Assembly: GCF_020180945.1 (NCBI RefSeq)
Contig: NZ_JAIPUL010000001.1
Location: 930,001-994,000, forward strand
DNA from: Lacticaseibacillus kribbianus
GTDB taxonomy: Bacteria > Bacillota > Bacilli > Lactobacillales > Lactobacillaceae
Reading direction: 5' to 3'
Length of the DNA stretch: 64,000 bases
Of the stretch, positions 57,659 to 64,000 are shown one piece after another (position 1 is the first letter of the stretch; the number at the start of each line of letters is the position of its first letter). Below the pieces are notes generated by a model. It was not told the origin of the DNA and did not search any database. It saw only the letters and a list, made by a program, of their open reading frames with translations. Position numbers and translations under genes: made by a program.

Positions 57659-59695
57659 CTAGCCCGCGGCGGGTGTCTTCAGGTGTGCCATGATCTCTCG
57701 GGTCACGAACGCAACGTAGTACTTGGCGCCTTCGGGGTTCGGGTGGACCAGGTCGTCGTAGAACCAGTCGCGATGACCCTGGCAGTAGCGCTGCCAGTCG
57801 ATCACGGTCAGATTCGGGTACTGCTTGGTCGCCCCGGCCAGCGTCCCGTTGACGCTGTTTTGCCACGGCCGCGTCGGCACGTGCACATTGATCCAGAAAA
57901 CCTGGCGTGTGCTGCCGATGGCCCGCATCATCTCCCCCATCTGGGTGGTGGTGAACGAGCCGTTGGTGCCCAGCCCAATCACGACGACGTTGGCCAGCGC
58001 CCCGGTGCGGGCGTAGCTCTTGACGATGTCCACGCTCTTGTAAAGCTGGCGGGACACGCTGGCATCGACGAAGGCCTTGGGCATCAGCTTCTGCAGGCCC
58101 GGCTTGGCGTCGAGCATGACGGAGTCGCCGACGGCCGTCAGGGTCACGCCCTGCGCCTTGGTCAGCGCGTCCTGGCTGATGCCGTAGCGCACATAATCGG
58201 CGTTCACGCCGGGCTTGGTGCTGCTGGCGCTTGAGCTTGACTTGGTACTGCTGCTGGCGGCCTTCGCGCTGCTGCTGGCACTGCTGCTCTTGGCACTGCT
58301 ACTCTTGGCACTTGAGCTCTTGGCGCTTTCGGCGCTCGAGCTCTTGGCGGCCGCGGCCGCCTTCTTCGCCGCCGCGACGCGCTTTCTGGCCGCCGCGAGC
58401 TCCTTATCGTGCTGCGCCTTGTCGTCCTGGTTGGCGCGCAGCTTCTTGGCGACCGCCGAGTCGTTGGCGGTGTCCTTGACGCCGGGCGCCATCACCAGGC
58501 CGACCGTGCCGAGCGCGAGGATCACCGCGGCCACACCGCAGACGATGCGGGTGCGCCGCAGCGCTTGGCTCCGGTCGAACAGCGCGCGCACGCTGGCCGC
58601 GAGCTTGCGGTAGTCGTAGTGCGCCAGCGGCTGCTCGATGAAGCGGTACGACAGCTCCGAGATGCCCAGGATCAGCAGCACCTCGAGCACCGGGTACAGC
58701 ACCGGATGGTCGGCGATGTTCTTGAACCCGTTTTCCCAAAAAATCATCACCGGAAACTGGTACAGGTAGATGCCGTAGCTGCGCGAGCCGACCCAGTGGA
58801 ACACCGGGTTGCTCAGGAGCTTGCCCCAGATGGTGGCCGGCGAGGCGACGACGGCCACCAGGAGCACCGTTGCCACTGTGAAGCCAAACATCCCCCCGAG
58901 GTAGGCCGCGCGCCCGTCCGCGTCGAGGCTGAGCATCCCCCAGACCATCGCCAGAACGGCCGCGGTGCCGACCAGGTCGAGCGCCGCTGCGGCGCGACGG
59001 TTGAGGTGTCGCGCCAGCTTCGTGCTCGGCCAGATGAAGGCCAGGGCCGCGCCGAGCATCAGCCCGAACAGCCGCGTGTCGGTGCCGTAGTACAGGCGAC
59101 TGGGATCACCGGTCGGGTGCACCAGCGCCAGGATGGTCATCCACAGGCCGCTCAGGACCGCGATGCCGAGCGTCACCTGGAAGCGGCGCTCGGGCTTTTT
59201 GACCAGCTTGACCAAAAGCAGGAACAGCAGCGGCCACAGCAGGTAGAACTGACCCTCGATGGACAGCGTCCACAGGTGGACGAACGGCGACTCGTTGTTG
59301 GCGAAGCGCGCGAAGTAGGACTGGCCGTTGAAAATCTGCCACCAGTTGTACGTGAAGGTCAGGTTGGTCAGGACGATTTTGTGAAAATTCAGCAACAGGT
59401 CCCGGCTGAACAGGACCATGTAGGCGCCGGTACCGAACAGCACCGCGACCAGCCCCGGGTAGAGCCGCCGCGCGCGCCGCGCCCAGAAATTCGGCAGCGT
59501 CAGGCCCTGCCCCGCGTCGCTGGCGCGGATGAAGCCGTCGGTGATCAGGTACCCCGAGATGGTCATGAAGATCAAGACCCCGAGGTAGCCGCCGCGAAAC
59601 AGCTCCGGGCGCAGGTGGTAAAGGATGACCCCGATCACCCCGAGCGTCCGCAAGCCGTCGAAGCCGCCGATGTAGCGATGTTTACTCTGCCCCAT
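57659..59695 (-). CDS. OatA-like O-acyltransferase with SGNH domain
   Basis: 678-aa protein: N-terminal acyltransferase-3 domain with about ten membrane segments (opening GFDGLRTLGVIGVILYHL), a low-complexity Ser/Ala/Lys linker (about residues 445-490), and a C-terminal SGNH domain with LTAVGDSVMLDA (Ser) and DLVHPNPEG (Asp/His). This is the layout of OatA, which O-acetylates MurNAc in peptidoglycan and gives lysozyme resistance. Acceptor identity cannot be told from sequence. The ATG at 59695 precedes obgE's 3' end by 23 nt. Confidence 0.88.
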   Translation of the reverse strand: MGQSKHRYIGGFDGLRTLGVIGVILYHLRPELFRGGYLGVLIFMTISGYLITDGFIRASDAGQGLTLPNFWARRARRLYPGLVAVLFGTGAYMVLFSRDLLLNFHKIVLTNLTFTYNWWQIFNGQSYFARFANNESPFVHLWTLSIEGQFYLLWPLLFLLLVKLVKKPERRFQVTLGIAVLSGLWMTILALVHPTGDPSRLYYGTDTRLFGLMLGAALAFIWPSTKLARHLNRRAAAALDLVGTAAVLAMVWGMLSLDADGRAAYLGGMFGFTVATVLLVAVVASPATIWGKLLSNPVFHWVGSRSYGIYLYQFPVMIFWENGFKNIADHPVLYPVLEVLLILGISELSYRFIEQPLAHYDYRKLAASVRALFDRSQALRRTRIVCGVAAVILALGTVGLVMAPGVKDTANDSAVAKKLRANQDDKAQHDKELAAARKRVAAAKKAAAAAKSSSAESAKSSSAKSSSAKSSSASSSAKAASSSTKSSSSASSTKPGVNADYVRYGISQDALTKAQGVTLTAVGDSVMLDAKPGLQKLMPKAFVDASVSRQLYKSVDIVKSYARTGALANVVVIGLGTNGSFTTTQMGEMMRAIGSTRQVFWINVHVPTRPWQNSVNGTLAGATKQYPNLTVIDWQRYCQGHRDWFYDDLVHPNPEGAKYYVAFVTREIMAHLKTPAAG

Positions 59696-59718
59696 GTGGC
59701 TGCCTCCCACTCAGTGAA

Positions 59719-61008
59719 TTATTCGACGAACTCGAAGGTGAAGTCGTCGATGGCCACCAGGTCGCCGGTCACGGCCCCCGCCTCGCGCAGGGCGTCGTCG
59801 ACGCCGAGACCGCGCAGCTGACGGGCGAAGCGAATCGCGCCGTCGTCGTGATCCAGGTTCGCCATCTTGAACAGGCGCTCGACCTTCGCCCCGCCTAGGA
59901 TGAAGGTGCCATCCGGGTCGCGGGTGACGCTCAGCTCGTCGGACTGCGGCGCGAACTGGTACGTCGCGTTTTGAAGTGCGCGCGACTTCGGCGTGAACAC
60001 CGGTGCGTCGGCCAGGGCCTTAGCGGTGTGTTGCATCAGCTGCGCCACGCCGTCGTGGGTGATGCTAGAGATCGCGTAGATGTGCGATGCCGGCACTCCT
60101 TCGGCCAACAGCCCGGCCTTGAACTCGGCGAAGCGCTCCGCTGCCCCTGGCACGTCCATCTTGGTCGCGACCACCAGCTGCGGGCGACTGAGAATGGTGT
60201 CGTCGTAGGTGTCAAGTTCGCTTCTAATCTGATGGTAATCGGTCAGCGGCTCGCGCCCGTTGTCCGGGTCCATCTCGACCAGGTGCAGGATGACGCGGGT
60301 GCGCTCGACGTGGCGCAGGAACTGGAAGCCCAGCCCCACGCCGGTGCTGGCGCCCTCGATCAGGCCGGGCAGGTCCGCCATGACGAAGTCGGAGCCGTCG
60401 GGCAGCTGCACCATGCCGAGGTTCGGCACCAGCGTCGTGAACTGGTAGGCCGCAATTTTTGGCTTGGCCTTGGTCACCACGGACAGAAGCGTCGACTTGC
60501 CGACGGACGGGAAGCCGACCAGGCCGACATCGGCCAACACCTTGAGCTCGAGCGTGACGAAGCGGTGCTGGCCGGGCTCGCCGTTCTCGGCAATCTCGGG
60601 CGCCGTGTTCTTCGGCGAGACGAAGTGCATGTTGCCGCGGCCGCCGCGGCCACCGCGGGCGACGACCAGTGTCGCGCCGGGCTCGGTGAGATCCCCGATC
60701 TGCTCGTGCGTATCCGCGTCGAACACCGTGGTGCCGGCCGGCACGGCAAGGCGCACGTCCTCCGCGCCGCGGCCGTACATCTGCTTGCCCTGGCCGTTGC
60801 CGCCGGCCTTGGCCTTGAAGTGGCGCTGGTAGCGGAAATCCATCAGGGTCCGCAGCCCGGAGTCCACGTAGAAAATGATGGAGCCCCCCTTGCCGCCGTC
60901 ACCACCGGCGGGGCCGCCGAACGGAACGAATTTTTCATGCCGGAACGCGACCATCCCGTCGCCGCCCTTACCGGCCTGCACCTCTACTGTGACTTGATCG
61001 ACAAACAT
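59719..61008 (-). CDS. obgE: GTPase ObgE/CgtA
   Basis: 429-aa essential GTPase. N-terminal glycine-rich Obg domain ([36 protein letters not shown]), G domain with P-loop GFPSVGKST and [10 protein letters not shown], and a C-terminal OCT domain (FEFVE end). Functions in ribosome assembly and stress response. GGAGGACAC precedes the ATG. Confidence 0.98.
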   Translation of the reverse strand: MFVDQVTVEVQAGKGGDGMVAFRHEKFVPFGGPAGGDGGKGGSIIFYVDSGLRTLMDFRYQRHFKAKAGGNGQGKQMYGRGAEDVRLAVPAGTTVFDADTHEQIGDLTEPGATLVVARGGRGGRGNMHFVSPKNTAPEIAENGEPGQHRFVTLELKVLADVGLVGFPSVGKSTLLSVVTKAKPKIAAYQFTTLVPNLGMVQLPDGSDFVMADLPGLIEGASTGVGLGFQFLRHVERTRVILHLVEMDPDNGREPLTDYHQIRSELDTYDDTILSRPQLVVATKMDVPGAAERFAEFKAGLLAEGVPASHIYAISSITHDGVAQLMQHTAKALADAPVFTPKSRALQNATYQFAPQSDELSVTRDPDGTFILGGAKVERLFKMANLDHDDGAIRFARQLRGLGVDDALREAGAVTGDLVAIDDFTFEFVE

Positions 61009-61040
61009 AAGTGTCCTCCTGACTCCAACGCAATCTACCT

Positions 61041-61069
61041 ATTATATTGATCCGCGCTGAAAACCGCAA
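61041..61069 (-). promoter_or_regulatory. obgE promoter
   Basis: Minus-strand -35 TTGCGG (61064-61069), 17-nt spacer, -10 TATAAT (61041-61046), 32 nt before the ATG. A second TATAAT with an extended TGT element lies at 61086-61091 and may be an additional promoter. Confidence 0.75.
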
Positions 61070-61245
61070 TGCAAACGTCCCTTACATTATAACAATATTT
61101 TCCTCGCCGTGCCGCAGGAAGTGCAGACAAAGCCCGCGGTTGCGGTGAAAGCGATTTATTGATTTTATCGGCAATTTGGCCTTTTTCTTGCTGCGGCTTT
61201 AGCTTATGATTTAGCTTGACGTTTTGTTTTGGACAGGAGGCAACC

Positions 61246-61638
61246 ATGAGAAACAGCCACACCCGTACCGCCCTGGAAATCCTATGCGTGCTGGCCATCT
61301 GCGCCGGCGCGTGGCTCGCCCTTCGCCCGGCACCCACCCAAACGGTTCACTACCGGCTGGATTCCGGACGCATCCGCTACGACGGGCAGGCGGTGAACGC
61401 GCAGTTCGACGGCGTCGGCACCCTGACCTTCACCAACGGCGACCGGTACCGCGGCCACTTCAAGGCCGGCCGGTTCGACGGCCTCGGGACGTTCACCTCG
61501 CACGCGGGGTGGCGCTACACGGGACACTTCAAGGCCGGTCAGGTGACCGGCACCGGCACGTTGCGCACGGGACAGCACAGTTATCGGGGGACATTCAAGA
61601 ATGGTAAGTACACACGCGCGCAAGCACCAACGGATTAA
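61246..61638 (+). CDS. MORN-repeat protein with N-terminal anchor
   Basis: 130-aa protein with an N-terminal signal anchor (ALEILCVLAICAGAWLALRP) and three to four MORN-type repeats (FTNGDRYRGHFKAGRFDGLG, SHAGWRYTGHFKAGQVTGTG, TGQHSYRGTFKNGKYT). GACAGGAGGCAACC precedes the ATG. Its last 38 nt overlap the next gene, a coupled OatA-like acyltransferase. MORN modules are thought to bind phospholipid or protein; here the topology suggests an outward-facing domain. Confidence 0.8.
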   Translation: MRNSHTRTALEILCVLAICAGAWLALRPAPTQTVHYRLDSGRIRYDGQAVNAQFDGVGTLTFTNGDRYRGHFKAGRFDGLGTFTSHAGWRYTGHFKAGQVTGTGTLRTGQHSYRGTFKNGKYTRAQAPTD

Positions 61639-63541
61639 TTGGTTCAGCCTGGTTCGCATCACCGGGCTGATCCTGGTTTTGACCTATCACTTCTACCCGG
61701 ACGCCCTGGCCGGCGGCTTCATCGGCGTGGATGTGTTCTTCGCATTCTCCGGCTTTTTGATCACCAGCCTGATGATTGACGAGTTCGCCAGCAGCCAGGA
61801 CTTCGACCTGCTGGGCTTTTACCGCCGGCGCTTCTACCGCATCGTGCCGCCACTGGTGCTGTCGGTGCTGGTGGTGCTGCCCCTCACCCTGCTGGTCAGC
61901 CCGGACTTTCGCGCCGGCATCGGCCAGCAGGTGACGGCCGCCCTGGGGTTTGTCACCAACTACTTCGAGATCGCCACCGGCGGCAGCTACGAGACCAAGT
62001 TCATTCCGCACCTGTTCGTGCACACCTGGTCTTTGGCCGTCGAGATGCACTTCTACGTGCTTTGGGGGGCCTTCGTCTTTCTGCTGGCCCGCTTCGTGCG
62101 CCACTTCGGCGGGCGGCCGAGCGCCCTGACGGTGTCCTTTCGCATGGGGCTTGCGCTGTTTGCGCTGGTGTTCGGCGGCGGCTCAATCCTGTTGATGAAC
62201 CTGCAGGCAGCGGGGCTCACCGAGTTCTCGCCCGTCTACTTCTCAAGCCTCACCCACGGCTTCCCGTTCTTCATCGGAGCGCTGTTGGCCACGCTGACCG
62301 GCATCACCGCGCGCCCGTACTGGTTCGAGGCGCTGGGTCGTCGGGCCAACGCGTGGTGGCCCGCCCTGTTGATGCTGGCCGCGGCGGCCGGGCTGTTCGG
62401 CCTCGGGCGCTGGTTGCGCTTCGACCAGCTTTCGACCTACCAGTACGGGATGCTGCTGGCGGTCGGGCTGGCCTGCGTGATGATCTTTGCGGCCCGCGTG
62501 CTGCACGAGGCGACGCTTGGCGCGACCGAGCCCTGGCTGGTCAGCTTTTTGGCCGACACCTCCTACAGCATGTACCTCTACCACTGGCCGCTGTTCGTCA
62601 TCTTCTCGCACCTGATGCCGACCTGGCAGGCGGTGCTGGTCACCATCGGCCTCGGCCTGGTGCTGTCGTCCCTGTCCTACTACGTGATCGAACCGATCAT
62701 CGCCGGGCGTGCGGCCAAAATCGGCCCGTGGCGCCCGCGCGGGTGGGTGCTCGGCGTTCCAATCGCCCTGCTCGCCCTGGCGCTGAGCGGTATCGGCGTG
62801 TGGACGGTGCGCGATGCCCCGCGGCAAACCGCGCTGCAGGCGACGCTTGAGGTCGGCGGCCTCTACCAGGACCAAGACCAGCTTGGCGCCGCCCGCAGCC
62901 AGATTCTGGCCGTCTCGGCGCCCAAGCCCAAGGCCAAACCGGCCGCGACGGCCCCGGCCAAGCCCGCGCCCAAGGTGACGGACTACCGCGCGTACAACCA
63001 AAAGAGCACGGCAGAAAAGCACGACATCCCCGCCGGCGTCTCCGTCATCGGCGACTCCGTGACGCTCGGCACCCGTCAGTACCTCGGCGCCCACGTCGCG
63101 GAATCCACCGTCGACGCGGAGGGCGACCGCACCATGAACCTCGCGTACAACGTGATGATGGCCGCGCAAAAGGCTAACACCCTGCGCGAGTTCGTGGTGA
63201 TCGCGATCGGCACCAACGCGCTGGACGACTACGCGGCGCAGACCGCCAAGGTGATCAAGGACCTGGCGCCGGGCCACAAGCTCGTGTTCATGACCCCGTA
63301 CAACCGCGAGGCCGGCCCCGACTGGAACTCAACGAAGCTCGGCGAACTGGAGCGCAAACTGCCGGACAAGTACGACTGGATCACCATCGCCGACTGGGGC
63401 CAAGTCGCCCCGACGCACCCGAAGCTGTTCGAGGGCACGGACGGCGTGCACTTCGCCGGCCGGCGCGAGGGCGACATCCTCTTCGCGCAGCTGGTCAACA
63501 GCGCCCTGATCCAGGCCGCCAAGCGGCCCGCCAAGAAGTAA
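61601..63541 (+). CDS. OatA-like O-acyltransferase with SGNH domain (second)
   Basis: 646-aa protein of the same architecture as the one at 57659: acyltransferase-3 membrane domain (opening FSLVRITGLILVLTYHFYPD, then GVDVFFAFSGFLI), an Ala/Pro/Lys linker (about residues 445-465), and a C-terminal SGNH domain with SVIGDSVTLGTR and DGVHFAGRREG. The ATG lies within the MORN gene with a GGGGGA ribosome binding site. Divergent from obgE. Confidence 0.88.
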   Translation: MVSTHARKHQRINWFSLVRITGLILVLTYHFYPDALAGGFIGVDVFFAFSGFLITSLMIDEFASSQDFDLLGFYRRRFYRIVPPLVLSVLVVLPLTLLVSPDFRAGIGQQVTAALGFVTNYFEIATGGSYETKFIPHLFVHTWSLAVEMHFYVLWGAFVFLLARFVRHFGGRPSALTVSFRMGLALFALVFGGGSILLMNLQAAGLTEFSPVYFSSLTHGFPFFIGALLATLTGITARPYWFEALGRRANAWWPALLMLAAAAGLFGLGRWLRFDQLSTYQYGMLLAVGLACVMIFAARVLHEATLGATEPWLVSFLADTSYSMYLYHWPLFVIFSHLMPTWQAVLVTIGLGLVLSSLSYYVIEPIIAGRAAKIGPWRPRGWVLGVPIALLALALSGIGVWTVRDAPRQTALQATLEVGGLYQDQDQLGAARSQILAVSAPKPKAKPAATAPAKPAPKVTDYRAYNQKSTAEKHDIPAGVSVIGDSVTLGTRQYLGAHVAESTVDAEGDRTMNLAYNVMMAAQKANTLREFVVIAIGTNALDDYAAQTAKVIKDLAPGHKLVFMTPYNREAGPDWNSTKLGELERKLPDKYDWITIADWGQVAPTHPKLFEGTDGVHFAGRREGDILFAQLVNSALIQAAKRPAKK

Positions 63542-63560
63542 CGCCACGCATCACCGCAGC

Positions 63561-63596
63561 ACCCCGGGCTCGGCCTTCGCCGAACCCGGGGTTTTT
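63561..63596 (+). terminator. Terminator of the second OatA-like gene
   Basis: CCCCGGGCTCGGC and GCCGAACCCGGGG pair with a TTC loop and are followed by TTTTTGG, 20 nt after the stop. Confidence 0.93.
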
Positions 63597-63598
63597 GG

Positions 63599-63633
63599 TG
63601 TGCACGCGGTGAGCGCCGCCCGCCGCGTGCACA
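63599..63633. repeat. 11-bp inverted repeat
   Basis: TGTGCACGCGG (63599-63609) and CCGCGTGCACA (63623-63633) are perfect inverted arms, directly after the terminator, with no T run. It could be an operator or a transcription barrier; it lies 90-100 bp upstream of the DeoR-family promoter. Confidence 0.7.
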
Positions 63634-63668
63634 ATTGTCGCCGGGATGACGGTTAGTGAACCTTTCAC

Positions 63669-63727
63669 CGATTATTTGAATGTTTTTGAACGTTTTTGCT
63701 TGCACATGACGGGATGCCGTGTATAAT
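63669..63727 (+). promoter_or_regulatory. Promoter and 10-bp direct repeats before the DeoR gene
   Basis: -35 TTGCAC (63700-63705), 16-nt spacer, -10 TATAAT (63722-63727). Just upstream of the -35 are two direct repeats AATGTTTTTG and AACGTTTTTG (63679-63698), with a weaker third copy at 63669. The exact 10-bp period puts them on one face, as expected for DeoR-type operators. Confidence 0.7.
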
Positions 63728-63748
63728 GGAGCTTGCGAGGTGATGGAA

Positions 63749-64000
63749 ATGCTTACAGAGGAACGTCAACGCTTCATCAAGGACTGCCTGACCAAGCAGG
63801 CGGTTGTCAAATCCAAGGAGCTGATGGCCGCCATGAACGCCTCGGAGTCCACAATCCGCCGTGACCTGGCGGAGCTTGAGGCGGCGGGCGCGCTGCGCCG
63901 CATCCACGGCGGGGCCGAACGGCTGGCCGAAAACGTGGTCGAGGCCAGCGTGCAGGAGAAGGCGACGCAGGCGCTGATCGAAAAGCGTCTGATCGCCCAA
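63749..64000 (+). CDS. DeoR-family transcriptional regulator, partial
   Basis: N-terminal 84 codons; the gene continues past the right edge. Reading MLTEERQRFIKDCLTKQ with VVKSKELMAAMNASESTIRRD and IHGGAE, this is a DeoR N-terminal winged helix. GAGGTG lies about 7 nt before the ATG at 63749; an ATG two codons earlier is in frame. The sequence resembles lactobacillar FruR, the regulator of a fruRKA operon, but only a sugar role is supported here, and that from family membership. Confidence 0.88.
   Translation, partial: MLTEERQRFIKDCLTKQAVVKSKELMAAMNASESTIRRDLAELEAAGALRRIHGGAERLAENVVEASVQEKATQALIEKRLIAQ

Noticed and set aside
61140-61160. Near match to a cre site (TGAAAGCGATTTAT) between obgE and the MORN gene
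   Set aside because: At least one key position differs and no catabolite link is evident for these genes.

Overview
The window is a GC-rich chromosomal segment from a lactic acid bacterium of the Lactobacillaceae. The evidence is the gene order dnaE-pfkA-pyk ... cvfB-xerD-ribT-scpA-scpB-rluB-ribU ... fer/ypbB-recQ ... cmk-rpsA-der-hup-tpr, the CtsR-type operator before clpB, the FMN riboswitch before ribU, strong AGGAGG-type ribosome binding sites, and protein families typical of Firmicutes (YozE, YpmS, DUF1129, DUF1836, DUF2929, UPF0756). The base composition is unusually GC-rich for the family and suggests one of the high-GC genera such as Lacticaseibacillus. I cannot name the species. Almost all genes lie on the minus strand.

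Region by region: 1-6.6 kb holds the 5' part of a type I-E CRISPR-Cas locus (cas3, cse1, cse2 and a truncated cas7e). A short CRISPR array lies upstream of cas3, reads in the same direction, and has its leader on the right. 6.6-11.2 kb has a SWIM/SNF2 helicase and a PadR regulator-DUF1129 operon with a double operator. 11.2-13.3 kb has a hairpin-rich region without a convincing gene, followed by two translationally coupled plus-strand genes that I do not recognise. 13.4-25.2 kb holds ctpA-yozE-msrA, ypmS-ypmR, degV, trhA, ABC-F/thyA/folA, yitT and cca.

25.3-47.8 kb is the conserved housekeeping block: TPR protein, HU, Der, S1, Cmk, a LysM protein, RecQ, YpbB, ferredoxin, RibU, RluB, ScpAB, RibT, XerD, CvfB, Pyk, PfkA, DnaE. 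48-64 kb has a lipoprotein, a cytosolic 5'-nucleotidase-like enzyme, DUF1836, L32, ClpB, LapA, an SDR enzyme, RNase Z and ObgE. Two OatA-like O-acyltransferases flank obgE, the second overlapping a MORN-repeat gene. The start of a DeoR-family regulator lies at the right edge.

The most unusual feature is not a gene. Two families of intergenic palindromic elements occur in seven intergenic gaps. I call them family A (about 200 bp, four copies) and family B (units of about 120-130 bp, mostly tandem, at five loci). Copies differ in their stems but keep base pairing by compensatory changes, and nearly all hairpins end in a 7-nt loop of the form GNNYTTK (most often GCACTTT or GGTCTTG). They do not overlap coding sequences and lie beside terminators. 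They look like a mobile or functionally selected nucleic-acid element that I cannot match to a described family.
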